A stretch of 64,000 nucleotides of DNA from JABDIY01 sp963803845 (GCA_963803845.1 CAWDNZ010000005.1:2170001-2234000), one strand, 5' to 3'. Positions 41,016 to 50,126 are shown, numbered from the stretch's first letter. Notes: generated by a model not told the origin, from the sequence alone. Numbers and translations are program-made.

Positions 41016-43108
41016 AACAGACCTCCGTTGTTGCGAGCATTCGTCTCGTTGTTCCGAGTGATGAGGAGGGTGCCGTCGGTTTGCATCACGGCCACATGAT
41101 GAGACCCCAGCACCGTGGTGGTCTGCGACTCCACCACGATCGCCGGGCCGGCGACTGCCAATCCAGGACTCAGAGACCCACGCTCCACGATGGCAGCGTC
41201 GGTGAGGGAACCGAGGACCGGGTCGAACATGGGCCGACTGACCTCGGGCGCAACCATTCGTTGCGCTTGCAGTGGTGGAATCGCCGGGGATCGCTGTTGG
41301 ATCGATGCCACCCGGACGGACCAACTGACCGCCTCGATCGTGAGATCGTTGATCGCTCGACCAAAGAACTCCTCATAGGCCTTGCTGAATTCGCTACCGA
41401 GAAGTTCGGCCGCAAACCCGTCGAACGGTCCACTGCCCAACCGGACCGGGATTTCCCAGCCCTGTCCCTTATACCGCATGGACACCTGGCGCTCAACGGT
41501 GACGGGCAGATCGGTTCCCTGCCGGACGAAAGACTCCGCCTCCACGGTCAGGTCGGCGAGCAGCTGGTTGGCCCCCTCGGCATCGAACGCATCGGTGGTG
41601 GTGTAGAAACTCCGAACCGCCTCGTAGGCGAACGGGGCCTGGAGGAAGCCGATCGCCGACCCAACACCCGCGCCGGGCGGCACCAGCAGTTCGTTGAGTC
41701 CCAACTTGTCCATCAGCCGGGTGGCGTGCAAGGGTGCTCCGCCCCCGAAAGCAATCATGGTGAAACCGGCGAGGTCTTTGCCCTGCTCAACCGCATGGAC
41801 ACGAGCCGCATTGGTCATGTTCTCATCCACGACCTCGGCAATGCCCACCGCTGCGGTGTCGGCATCCATCCCGAGTTTGGAGCCGACCGCATTGGTGATT
41901 GCGGTGGTGGCAGCAGCTGGAGACAGGGTGATGGTCTTGGCGCCGAAGGTGTCTGGGTGCAGCCGACCCAGTTGGAGATTGGCATCGGTGACGGTGGGAT
42001 CGGTGCCGCCAAGGTTGTAGGCGGCCGGTCCGGGTTCGGATCCGGCGCTGTGGGGGCCGATGCGAATCTGCCCCAGCCTGTCGACGCTGGCGATCGAACC
42101 ACCGCCGGCGCCAATTTCGATCATCTCGATCACCGGAATGCTGATTGGCATCCCGCTGCCCTTTTTGAAACGAGTGGTCCTGGCCACCTCGAACGTCTTT
42201 GCCGTTTCGGGCGTGAAGTTCTCGATAATTGCGATCTTGGCGGTGGTGCCGCCCATGTCATAGGACAACACCCGATCGCGGTCGAATCGGGCGGCGAGTT
42301 CGGCGGCAAAGATGGCACCACCGGCCGGCCCGGATTCCACTAGACGAACCGGAAATGCCGCCGCCGTCTCCACGCTGATAAGACCGCCGCCGGAGTGGAT
42401 GAGATAGAGCGGACAGGAGGCGCCACGGACCTTCAGTTCCTCTTGCAGCCGCATGAGGTATGACGCCATGAGCGGCTGGACGTAGGCGTTTGCGCACACG
42501 GTGTTGAACCGTTCGAACTCCCGCATCTGTGGGGAGACTTCGGAACTGATCGAGACCGACACGTCGGGCATCCGCTCGACAAGCAGGTCACGAAATCGGC
42601 GTTCGTGCGCACCGTCGCGATAACTGTGCAAAAAGCCAATTGCCACCGACTCGTAGCCGCCCTCGGCCAACTTCTCGATCACCGTACGGGCGCTGTCGTC
42701 GTCGAAGGGAACCAGCACCTCGCCCGCCGCATTTAGGCGCTCCGAAACAACGAAGCGGTCCTTGCGTTCGATCAGCGGGGTTGGAAGCACGATGTTGAGG
42801 TCATACTGCTCGAAGCGACTTTCGGTCCGAGTCTCGATGACGTCGCGGAACCCAGCGGTGGTGACCAGCGCCGTTTTGGCGCCGCGCCGCTCGATCAGCG
42901 CGTTGGTAGCGAGCGTGGTGCCGTGAACGATCTGTTCCACGTCCGCCAAGGAGACGTTGTTCTCCTCCACCAATGCGGCGATGCCCGCCAGAATTCCCTG
43001 GTCTGGCCCATCGTGGGTGGTGAGCACTTTGGTGGAGGCATAACTTCCATCCAGCTGCTCCAACACGATGTCGGTGAAAGTGCCGCCAACGTCGGCGCCG
43101 ATACGCAG
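41012..43108 (-). CDS. hyuA: hydantoinase A / oxoprolinase subunit with unclear start
   Basis: HyuA core of 698 residues. The frame contains LRIGADVGGTFTDIVL, the conserved ATP-binding N-terminus, but no ATG, GTG or TTG precedes it: an in-frame stop lies at 43141-43139. The annotated start is a CTG at 43108 that would give MRIGADVGG, exactly the family start. Alternatively the ATG at 43142, 3 nt after the SDR stop, is the true start and one base is in excess near 43116, giving MKLTRLRSK-PALRIGADVGG. Later motifs are normal: HGTTLATNALIERRGA, YDMGGTTAKI, GAGGGSIA and AFGGGAPLHA. It is the large catalytic partner of HyuB. Confidence 0.85.
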   Translation of the reverse strand: MRIGADVGGTFTDIVLEQLDGSYASTKVLTTHDGPDQGILAGIAALVEENNVSLADVEQIVHGTTLATNALIERRGAKTALVTTAGFRDVIETRTESRFEQYDLNIVLPTPLIERKDRFVVSERLNAAGEVLVPFDDDSARTVIEKLAEGGYESVAIGFLHSYRDGAHERRFRDLLVERMPDVSVSISSEVSPQMREFERFNTVCANAYVQPLMASYLMRLQEELKVRGASCPLYLIHSGGGLISVETAAAFPVRLVESGPAGGAIFAAELAARFDRDRVLSYDMGGTTAKIAIIENFTPETAKTFEVARTTRFKKGSGMPISIPVIEMIEIGAGGGSIASVDRLGQIRIGPHSAGSEPGPAAYNLGGTDPTVTDANLQLGRLHPDTFGAKTITLSPAAATTAITNAVGSKLGMDADTAAVGIAEVVDENMTNAARVHAVEQGKDLAGFTMIAFGGGAPLHATRLMDKLGLNELLVPPGAGVGSAIGFLQAPFAYEAVRSFYTTTDAFDAEGANQLLADLTVEAESFVRQGTDLPVTVERQVSMRYKGQGWEIPVRLGSGPFDGFAAELLGSEFSKAYEEFFGRAINDLTIEAVSWSVRVASIQQRSPAIPPLQAQRMVAPEVSRPMFDPVLGSLTDAAIVERGSLSPGLAVAGPAIVVESQTTTVLGSHHVAVMQTDGTLLITRNNETNARNNGGLL

Positions 43109-43145
43109 TGCCGGCTTTCGATCGGAGCCTGGTGAGCTTCATGGT

Positions 43146-43949
43146 CTAGAGGTCCTCAACCTTGGGAAAGTTGGATGGCGGCATGATGTCCACGGTGGCC
43201 GACCGTTGCTGGGCGGTCATGCCGCCGTCGATTTTGATCACGTCACCGGTGATGTACGAGGCGTCATCTGATGCCAGGAACAATGCGGCGCCGGTCATGT
43301 CGTAGGGTTCGCCAACCCGTCCGAGCGGGACGTTTTCACCACGGAGGGTCCGACTTTCGAGGTCGAGCCCGCTGGTATCGATCGAACCTGGCATCAGGGC
43401 GTTGACCCGGATGGCATATGGGCCAAGGTCCAACGCCATGGCTCGGGTGAGTGCCTCGATCCCACCTTTGGTGGCGTCGTAAGCGGTGAACGCTCGATGG
43501 GCCTTGGTGGCACCACCGGAACTCATGTTGATGATCGAACCACCGCCGGCCTTGGCCATGATCCTGGCGATGGGGTGTGACACCAGGAAATGCCCAGTGA
43601 GGTTGACGTCGATGATCCGCCGCCACCAGGCCTCGTCAGCCTCGAAGAAATGGAGCATCGGGCTGACGATGCCAGCGTTGTTCACGAGCACGTCGATACG
43701 GCCGTGCGCCGCCATCACCGATTCAACCATGGCATTCACCTGCTCGCCGTTGGAGACGTCCGCAAGGGCTCCCATCGCGGAACCGCCTCCGGCGTTGATG
43801 AACTCGACAACCGTGGCGACGGCATCGGGGTTTACGTCGTTGATAGCCACGTGCGATCCGGCTTCGGCGAACCGTTCAGCGATCGCCCGTCCGATTCCCG
43901 CACCAGCTCCGGTAACCAGGACAACCTTTTCCTTCAGTGATTCATACAT
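43146..43949 (-). CDS. classical short-chain dehydrogenase/reductase
   Basis: Product of 267 residues with full classical SDR motifs: VTGAGAGIGRAIA, NNAGIVSP, the Ser in IINMSSGGA, Y..TK in FTAYDATKGG, and DGGM near the end. The Asp in VAINDVNPD after strand 2 favours NAD+ over NADP+. It lies 20 nt after the ArsR gene and just before hyuA, so it belongs to the hydantoinase operon. The substrate is unknown. Confidence 0.88.
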   Translation of the reverse strand: MYESLKEKVVLVTGAGAGIGRAIAERFAEAGSHVAINDVNPDAVATVVEFINAGGGSAMGALADVSNGEQVNAMVESVMAAHGRIDVLVNNAGIVSPMLHFFEADEAWWRRIIDVNLTGHFLVSHPIARIMAKAGGGSIINMSSGGATKAHRAFTAYDATKGGIEALTRAMALDLGPYAIRVNALMPGSIDTSGLDLESRTLRGENVPLGRVGEPYDMTGAALFLASDDASYITGDVIKIDGGMTAQQRSATVDIMPPSNFPKVEDL

Positions 43950-43969
43950 TCGGTCTTCTTCGATCCTTG

Positions 43970-44320
43970 TTAGATGGTTTGGAGAACATTGGCGACACTT
44001 CGGAGGGCCGCTTCATCGCGGCGGTAATAGGTCCAGCCCTTGCGGGGCGTGGCGATAATGAGACCAGCGTCCATGAGGACTTTGAGGTGACGGGACCCGG
44101 CCGGCTGACTGACCCCCAACTTCTCCACGATGAATTGGTTGCAAGCTCCATGCTCCACCGGATCGCCATGCTCTTGGGCCGGGAAGTGTTCGGTCGGGTG
44201 CTTCAACCACTCCAAAATCTGGAGACGGCGGGTGCTCGCCAACGCTTTGAACACACTTTCGAGGCGCTCGAGCCCAGCGTCTTCATCTACTTGGCGTGCG
44301 GCAACACTGTTCATAGCCAT
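43970..44320 (-). CDS. ArsR-family transcriptional regulator
   Basis: Product of 116 residues of the ArsR winged helix: FKALASTRRLQILEWL, then QFIVEKLGVSQPAGSRHLKVLMDAGLI and a wing with TPRKGWTYYRRD. The CVC metal motif of ArsR/SmtB is missing and only one Cys is present, so it probably senses an organic ligand. It is the first gene of the SDR-hyuA-hyuB-FAD-HD operon, and an inverted repeat abuts its start codon, which suggests autorepression. ATG 44314 is an alternative start. Confidence 0.88.
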   Translation of the reverse strand: MAMNSVAARQVDEDAGLERLESVFKALASTRRLQILEWLKHPTEHFPAQEHGDPVEHGACNQFIVEKLGVSQPAGSRHLKVLMDAGLIIATPRKGWTYYRRDEAALRSVANVLQTI

Positions 44321-44336
44321 ATAACTAGTTCGTTAT
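44321..44336. promoter_or_regulatory. likely ArsR operator
   Basis: ATAAC and GTTAT form inverted arms around 6 nt immediately upstream of the ArsR start codon. The size and place fit an autoregulatory operator controlling the six-gene hydantoinase operon. It could also affect the divergent SRPBCC gene. Confidence 0.55.
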
Positions 44337-44420
44337 CTCGCAACTGTCAAGCAACATCTTCCAACTCGCGGCCGTTTCACGGCGTGAGGCGTTTGGCCGG
44401 GAACCGGGTAGGAAAAGGGA

Positions 44421-44912
44421 GTGAAGTACAGCGACTGCCCAAGGATCACCGCCACTACCACCATCGACGCCACGGCCGCCGAAGTCTGGGCTCTGGTGTC
44501 CGACATTTCGCTCCCGGCCAAACACTCGAACGAACTGCAGTCGGCCGAATGGATCGGCGGCGTGACCGAAGGGTCGCTCGGCGCCCAGTTCAAGGGCCAG
44601 AACGAGAACGCCGCGATCGGCGCCTGGGAAACCACGAGCACCGTCACCAAATGGGAACCGGGTCGAGTATTCGAATGGTCTGTTGGCGACCCCAACCACC
44701 CATCGGCATCATGGCGATTCACCATCACCCCGCTGAACGTCGGCGTCGAACTGGAGCAATGGTTTCAGATTGGCCCTGGCCCATCCGGTCTCAGCCCGGC
44801 CATCGCCGCCAAGCCAGACAAGGAGGAACGGATCCTCACCCGCCGCCTGGAGAATCAGCGGGTCAACATGCGGGCCAACCTCAACGCGATCAAAGCCGCT
44901 TTGGAAGACTGA
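44421..44912 (+). CDS. SRPBCC (polyketide cyclase/dehydrase-like) protein
   Basis: Product of 163 residues from GTG 44421, preceded by a purine-rich AGGAAAAGGGA. It is a START/Bet v 1-like single domain: ITATTTIDATAAEVWALVSDISLPAKHS at the start, GAQFKGQNEN and VTKWEPGRVFEWSV in the middle, and a long C-terminal helix. The fold binds hydrophobic ligands in a cavity. The specific role is unknown. It is followed 6 nt later by an LLM oxidoreductase gene and is probably co-transcribed with it. Confidence 0.83.
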   Translation: MKYSDCPRITATTTIDATAAEVWALVSDISLPAKHSNELQSAEWIGGVTEGSLGAQFKGQNENAAIGAWETTSTVTKWEPGRVFEWSVGDPNHPSASWRFTITPLNVGVELEQWFQIGPGPSGLSPAIAAKPDKEERILTRRLENQRVNMRANLNAIKAALED

Positions 44913-44918
44913 CAAGAG

Positions 44919-45992
44919 GTGGCCCTACGAATCGGGATCGTTACGGCGCCCGGAGCGCCGGACTTCCTTGACTATGCGATCGAGGCCGAGGGGCTCGGTG
45001 TCGATTCGGTTTGGGTTCCGGAATACTGGGAGTTCGACGCCTTCACTCCATTGGCCGCCATCGCCGCGGTGACGAAACAGATCCGGCTGGGCACCGGCGT
45101 CGCCCAGATCGGCGCCCGCTCCCCCGCCATGCTGGCCATGACGGCGATGAGCCTGCACACAATCTCAAACGGTCGCTTCATTCTGGGAATCGGAACCAGC
45201 GGGCCGCAGGTGATGGAGGGCTGGCACGGAATCCACTTCTCCCGTCCGATTCAACGAACCCGAGAGACGATCGAGATCGTACGGAAAATCACCGCCGGCG
45301 AGAAGCTCCAGTACGACGGCGAGATCTACCAACTTCCCCTGCCAAATACCGACGGCCGAGCCATTCGGAGTACGAACGCCACCGGCCATCTCCCGATCTA
45401 TGTGGCCTCGCTTGGTCCGGCCAATCTGGCCCTCACTGGAGAGCTGGCCGACGGATGGATTGGAAACTCGTTCTTCACCGAATCCGCCAACACCTACTTC
45501 GACCACATCACCATCGGCGCCCATGCGGCCGGTAAAGCACTGACAGATCTAGAGCTTACGGTGGCGGTAAGCGTGGAATTCACCGATCACGTGGAGGAGG
45601 CCGGACGCCGCCACGCCGACGGCTACGCATTCACCTTCGGAGCGATGGGATCCGGCAAGCAGAACTTCTACAACAACGCATTTGCAAAACAGGGTTATGC
45701 CAACGACGTCGCCGAGGTACAGCGCCTTTGGCATGCCGGCGACCGAGTGGCCGCCGCCGCACGAGTGCCGCTACAGATCGGGCTGCGAACCAACCTGATC
45801 GGCCCAACCGCCATTGTGCGGGAGCGGCTACGCGAATACGCCGCCTGTGGCGTCACCACGCTGCGGGTCAGTCCGATGGGTGCCACTCTGGACGAACGAC
45901 TTGACGGCCTGGGTCAGCTCATGGATTTGATCAGCGAGGTGAATACCGAGCAGCCCAACCCGCAGTCAGCCCACCAGGGCGGCTCCCCGTGA
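44919..45992 (+). CDS. LLM-class flavin/F420-dependent oxidoreductase
   Basis: Product of 357 residues from GTG 44919. It has the luciferase-like barrel landmarks AEGLGVDSVWVPEYWEFDAF, TKQIRLGTGVAQIGARSP, RFILGIGTSGPQVMEGWHG and IYVASLGPANLALTGELADG. Members close in sequence use F420 or FMN. It is distinct from the enzyme at 15270 and belongs to a different subgroup (methylenetetrahydromethanopterin-reductase-like). It pairs with the SRPBCC gene. The substrate is unknown. Confidence 0.85.
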   Translation: MALRIGIVTAPGAPDFLDYAIEAEGLGVDSVWVPEYWEFDAFTPLAAIAAVTKQIRLGTGVAQIGARSPAMLAMTAMSLHTISNGRFILGIGTSGPQVMEGWHGIHFSRPIQRTRETIEIVRKITAGEKLQYDGEIYQLPLPNTDGRAIRSTNATGHLPIYVASLGPANLALTGELADGWIGNSFFTESANTYFDHITIGAHAAGKALTDLELTVAVSVEFTDHVEEAGRRHADGYAFTFGAMGSGKQNFYNNAFAKQGYANDVAEVQRLWHAGDRVAAAARVPLQIGLRTNLIGPTAIVRERLREYAACGVTTLRVSPMGATLDERLDGLGQLMDLISEVNTEQPNPQSAHQGGSP

Positions 45993-46000
45993 GGACTGCA

Positions 46001-46327
46001 CTACCCCCGAGGGCTGGTCCCCTCGGAGTCGGCCCAGTGACGTAGCGCATCGAAGGGATAGATGCCGGCGGTGTGCCCGTCGTTCCAGGTCGGGCTCAGA
46101 CCCCATGCCCCGTGCATTTCGGCCGTGGCGATCTCGAGTGGGATTGGACTTCCCGGCCGCGGCCAACTCTCTTCCCCGCGGTCCCGCAGGCTGCGACATT
46201 CCGCGCACGGGCAGCGGAGCCGCAGGGCAACAAGATTGAATTCGGCGACAAAATCGTCGGCGAAGGTGATCGTTACCCCCTCGGTGCGCTTCACATGAAT
46301 ATCCAGGGGTTCAAAGCGGTCATCCAC
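46001..46327 (-). CDS. DUF971 / GBBH-like N-terminal domain protein
   Basis: Product of 108 residues from GTG 46327. It carries the DUF971 pattern, VAEFNLVALRLRCPCAECRSLRDR followed by WGLSPTWNDGHTAGIYPFDALRHW, the domain found at the N-terminus of gamma-butyrobetaine hydroxylase and as a stand-alone protein in bacteria, where it may bind zinc (two Cys here plus His residues) or handle Fe-S proteins. TAGGCT lies 6 nt before the GTG, consistent with a leaderless mRNA. It is convergent with the LLM gene. Confidence 0.88.
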   Translation of the reverse strand: MDDRFEPLDIHVKRTEGVTITFADDFVAEFNLVALRLRCPCAECRSLRDRGEESWPRPGSPIPLEIATAEMHGAWGLSPTWNDGHTAGIYPFDALRHWADSEGTSPRG

Positions 46328-46396
46328 GCCCTCAGCCTATGAGGGTGGTCGGTAGCAGTGCGCTGGCCATCACACCTCCCTACCGATTCACAGTTC

Positions 46397-48022
46397 CTAC
46401 CGATTCAGGAAGCGCTGGATGAGGGCGTTGGTGGAACTGTCGTGGCGGCCCGGGTTAGGTGTAGCGGTAGTGAGTTCTTCGGCGATCTGAGTAGCGAGCG
46501 CCTTCCCCAACTCCACGCCCCACTGGTCGAAGGAATTGACCCCCCAAATGGTGCCTTGGGTGAACACCCGGTGCTCATAAAGCGCCACCAGTTGACCCAG
46601 AACGCTCGGCGTGAGCGCATTGGCCAGAATTACCGTGGATGGCCGGTTGCCGGCGAATGTGCGATGAGCCACCAACTCTTCGGCCACGCCCGCCGCCCGG
46701 ACCTCCTCGGCAGTTTTGCCAAAGGCCAACGCTTCGGCCTGAGCGAACATGTTGGCCATCAACAATTCGTGCTGAGGGGGCAGGTCGTGGGCGGGATGAA
46801 GAAAGCCAATGAAGTCACTGGGAATGACCGTGGTCCCTTGATGGATCAGTTGGTAGAAGGCGTGCTGGCCATTGGTGCCGGGCTCGCCCCAGACGATGGG
46901 CCCGGTCTCGTAGTCCACCGGGGAGCCGTCGAGCCTGACGGATTTCCCGTTGCTTTCCATATCCAGTTGCTGGAGGTAGGCCGGAAAACGGTCAAGGTGC
47001 TGACAGTACGGCAGCACCGCATGGGTGGGAAGGTCCAGGAAATTTCGATACCAAACCCCGATCAAGCCAGTCAGAGCGGGAACGTTCTTTTCCAAATCGG
47101 TAGTGAGGAAGTGACGATCCACCGTTCGAAACCCGTCGAGCATCTGGCCGAAGTTGTCTGCTCCCACCGCGATCATCAGACTGAGACCGATCGCCGCGTC
47201 AAAGGAGTAGCGGCCACCCACCCAGTCCCAGAATTCGAACATGTTGGCGGTATCGATTCCAAATGCTGCTACCTCGGCCGAATTGGTGGAGAGCGCCACA
47301 AAGTGCTTGGCGACTGCGGCCGGATCTCCCCCAAGACCTTCCACGAGCCACCGGCGAGCATTCCTGGCATTGTTCAACGTCTCTGCAGTGGTGAATGTCT
47401 TGGATGCAACTATGAAGAGAGTCTCGGCCGGTTCCAGGTCAGCCGTGGCATCCACGAGATGGGCGGGGTCCACATTGGAAACAAACCGCACCTCCAACTC
47501 CGGGTGCACGAACGGGGTAAGAGCCCGATACGCCATCAATGGTCCTAAGTCGGATCCACCGATCCCGATATTCACAACGGTGCGGACTCGCTGGCCCGTG
47601 TAACCGGTCCAGACCCCGCTGCGAACCTTTCCCGAAAAATCGGCCATCTTGTCCAACACTGCGTGGACTTCGGGCACGACGTCCTCGCCAGCAACGATGA
47701 AGCGGTCGGTGGAGTTGGCGCGGAGGGCTGTGTGCAGAACAGCGCGATCCTCGGTGCTGTTGATCCGTTCACCGCCAAACATGGCCTCGGTCCGCGCCCG
47801 GAGCCCGGCGGCCTCGGCCAGCTCGATCAGCAAACGGACCGTCTCTGCAGTGATTCGTTGCTTGGACAGGTCGATCGTGAGCGATCCCAACCGGAGTGTG
47901 AATCGCTCAGCTCGATCCGGGTCTGCAGCGAAGAGCTCCCGCAGGTGAACATCCCTGAGCTCCTCGGCGTGCGTAACGAGCGCTCGCCATTGAGGCGTAT
48001 CGGTAATGGAGTGCAGAGTCAT
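46397..48022 (-). CDS. pgi: glucose-6-phosphate isomerase
   Basis: Product of 541 residues, the usual length. Signatures include VVNIGIGGSDLGPLMAYRAL, FIVASKTFTTAETLNNARNA, and the catalytic segments WDWVGGRYSF and VIWGEPGTNGQHAFYQLIHQ. It interconverts glucose-6-phosphate and fructose-6-phosphate in central metabolism. AAGGG lies 8 nt before ATG 48022. Nothing unusual. Confidence 0.97.
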   Translation of the reverse strand: MTLHSITDTPQWRALVTHAEELRDVHLRELFAADPDRAERFTLRLGSLTIDLSKQRITAETVRLLIELAEAAGLRARTEAMFGGERINSTEDRAVLHTALRANSTDRFIVAGEDVVPEVHAVLDKMADFSGKVRSGVWTGYTGQRVRTVVNIGIGGSDLGPLMAYRALTPFVHPELEVRFVSNVDPAHLVDATADLEPAETLFIVASKTFTTAETLNNARNARRWLVEGLGGDPAAVAKHFVALSTNSAEVAAFGIDTANMFEFWDWVGGRYSFDAAIGLSLMIAVGADNFGQMLDGFRTVDRHFLTTDLEKNVPALTGLIGVWYRNFLDLPTHAVLPYCQHLDRFPAYLQQLDMESNGKSVRLDGSPVDYETGPIVWGEPGTNGQHAFYQLIHQGTTVIPSDFIGFLHPAHDLPPQHELLMANMFAQAEALAFGKTAEEVRAAGVAEELVAHRTFAGNRPSTVILANALTPSVLGQLVALYEHRVFTQGTIWGVNSFDQWGVELGKALATQIAEELTTATPNPGRHDSSTNALIQRFLNR

Positions 48023-48104
48023 CGGTCAACCCTTGAGTGGACGGTAGGTTCCCTCCTGTCTATCGCGCCCATCGACGGTCGCTACGCTGCCACACCTTCC
48101 GATT

Positions 48105-50126
48105 TCAGGTGGCGACGGCCATCTTGTGCCGGTCGCCGATTAGCAGGTAGACCGACGGCACGATGAACAGGTTGACCAGCGTCGAGGTGATCAGCCCACC
48201 GAGGATAACGATGGCCATCGGGTGCTCGATCTCGTGACCTGGGATACTCCCCGAGATCGCAAGCGGCACCAGGGCCAGGCCAGTGGTGAGGGCGGTCATC
48301 AGGATCGGCGCCACCCGTTCCCGGGCTCCGCGGAGTACAAGATCCACCCCGAACGCCATACCCTCCTTGTCCTCGAGGTGCTGGTAGTGGTTGATCAGCA
48401 TGATGCCGTTGCGAGCGGCGATGCCGAGAACGGTCAGGAAGCCGACCAGCGACCCGAGCGACAGGACCCCGCCTGTGCCCCAGGCCGCCAGAACGCCTCC
48501 AACCAGCGCCGCCGACAGGGCGAAGAAGGACAGCAGCGCCAGCTTTATGCTGTTATAGGAGACGTACAGCAGGATGAGGACCAGCAGGCCTGAAAGCAAC
48601 GAGATTCGGAGGAGGTTTCTGGAAGCTTCCTGTTGCTCGGTGAACTCGCCGAGCAGCTCCGGGTAGTAGCCGACGGGGAACTCCATCTCTTCCAGCACCT
48701 CCTCCACCGTCTCCACCGCCGTCGACAGGGCGACGCCGTCGAGCTCGGCATCGACGTGGATCCGCCGGGCCAAGTTTTCCCGGTTGACAGCGTTTGCCGT
48801 TGGGACGATCTCGATCGAGGCGATCTCCTGGAGGGCGACCCGCTCACCGCTTGGAGTCTCGATCGGGAGGTTGTAGATGTCGGTCAAGCTGTCGCGGTTC
48901 TCGGGCAAGCTCCAGATGTTGACGTCGTAGGTCCGGTTGACAGTGTGGATGTCGCCTGCCTCCTCGCCGGCGAGCATGTAGCCGGCCTGGCGGCGGACGT
49001 CCCCCGGTTTGACCCCGTAGGCCGCGGCCAGGTCCAGATCGACCTTGATGTCGACCTGGGGTATGTCGACGAGTAACTCGGTATGGACCTCTTTGAGTCC
49101 ATCCTCGGCCCTGAGCTCCTCTTCTATATCGGCTGCTATCCGTCGGAGCACGTCCATATCCTCACCGTAGATCCGGATCACGATCGGGTGGCTCGAACCG
49201 GTCAGGACCTCCCGGATCCGCTCCTTCAGGTAGGTCTGCACATCGCGCACCAGGCCCGGGTAGCCGTCGACCGTGGCCTGGACCGTCGCCAGCGTCTCGT
49301 CGTAGTCGACCGACGGATCGACGCTGATCCAGTTCTCACCGAAATAGATGCCGTAGACCTCGTCCATCAGCAGGGCCTGGCCGATGTGGGAGCCGCAGTT
49401 GTTCACCCCGTCGATGGTCAGTAGCTCCTGGCAGGCCAGTTGGGAGATCCGCACCATCTCGGGGTGGGAGGTTCCCGGCTTGCCCAACCAGTGCATCAGG
49501 AAGTCGCGTTCCTTGAAGTCGGGCAGGAGCTCCTGACCGAGGCGAGGGTAGACGCCGATGCCGGAGAAGGCCAGCAGGGCGAAGGCGCCGATGGCCAGGG
49601 CCGGTCGACCCAACGCTGGCTTGAGCGCCCGGGTGTAGCCCCGGTGGAGCAGCGGGAGGATCGGCGACTGCCGCTTGTCGAGCGGGGCGTTGCGGAGCAG
49701 CATGTAGCACAGCGCCGGGGTCACCGTCATGGCGATGAAGCCCGACACGAGTACGGCGATCACGTAGGCCCGGGCCAGCGGCTGGAAGAAGGCGCCGGAC
49801 AGGCCCTCGAGGAAGAACACCGGCATGAGGGCGACCGCCTCGATGAGGGAAGCGTAGACTATTGCGTTGCGAACCTCGACCGATGCGTCGATAACGACGC
49901 GGGAGGTCGGCACGTCCACACCGGAGGCGCGCTGCTCCCGCAATCTTCGTACGATGTTCTCGACGTCGACGATGGCGTCGTCGACGACCGCGCCGACAGC
50001 GATGACGAGACCGGCCAGCACCATCACGTTGATCGTCGACACCTCGGCCCCAAAAACGGCATGATCAGCAACGTCGCCATCAGCGACATTGGGATGATCG
50101 TGGCGCTGATCAGCGCAGTCCGCCAC
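48105..50126 (-). CDS. RND efflux pump 2, C-terminal part after a frameshift
   Basis: This frame carries the rest of an RND transporter whose start lies in the overlapping frame 50024-51241. Homologous sequence begins near 50056 with GAEVSTINVMVLAGLVIAVGAVVDDAIVDVENI, the fourth-helix proton-relay Asp pair, and runs through the second periplasmic domain to the final helices. It matches the heavy-metal/CusA-like branch. The upstream 20 codons of this frame are not homologous. Joined by one base in the T5G4 run (plus-strand 50048-50056), both parts give a normal pump of about 1045 residues. It may be an assembly indel, a pseudogene or a slippery site. Confidence 0.85.
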   Translation of the reverse strand: MADCADQRHDHPNVADGDVADHAVFGAEVSTINVMVLAGLVIAVGAVVDDAIVDVENIVRRLREQRASGVDVPTSRVVIDASVEVRNAIVYASLIEAVALMPVFFLEGLSGAFFQPLARAYVIAVLVSGFIAMTVTPALCYMLLRNAPLDKRQSPILPLLHRGYTRALKPALGRPALAIGAFALLAFSGIGVYPRLGQELLPDFKERDFLMHWLGKPGTSHPEMVRISQLACQELLTIDGVNNCGSHIGQALLMDEVYGIYFGENWISVDPSVDYDETLATVQATVDGYPGLVRDVQTYLKERIREVLTGSSHPIVIRIYGEDMDVLRRIAADIEEELRAEDGLKEVHTELLVDIPQVDIKVDLDLAAAYGVKPGDVRRQAGYMLAGEEAGDIHTVNRTYDVNIWSLPENRDSLTDIYNLPIETPSGERVALQEIASIEIVPTANAVNRENLARRIHVDAELDGVALSTAVETVEEVLEEMEFPVGYYPELLGEFTEQQEASRNLLRISLLSGLLVLILLYVSYNSIKLALLSFFALSAALVGGVLAAWGTGGVLSLGSLVGFLTVLGIAARNGIMLINHYQHLEDKEGMAFGVDLVLRGARERVAPILMTALTTGLALVPLAISGSIPGHEIEHPMAIVILGGLITSTLVNLFIVPSVYLLIGDRHKMAVAT

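Noticed and set aside
40014..41099. Plus-strand open frame of about 361 codons
   Set aside because: Antisense to hyuB; His/Val/Glu-rich composition is typical of a mirror frame.
41081..42343. Plus-strand open frame of about 420 codons
   Set aside because: Antisense to hyuA, with no recognisable protein features; hyuA motifs are conserved throughout.
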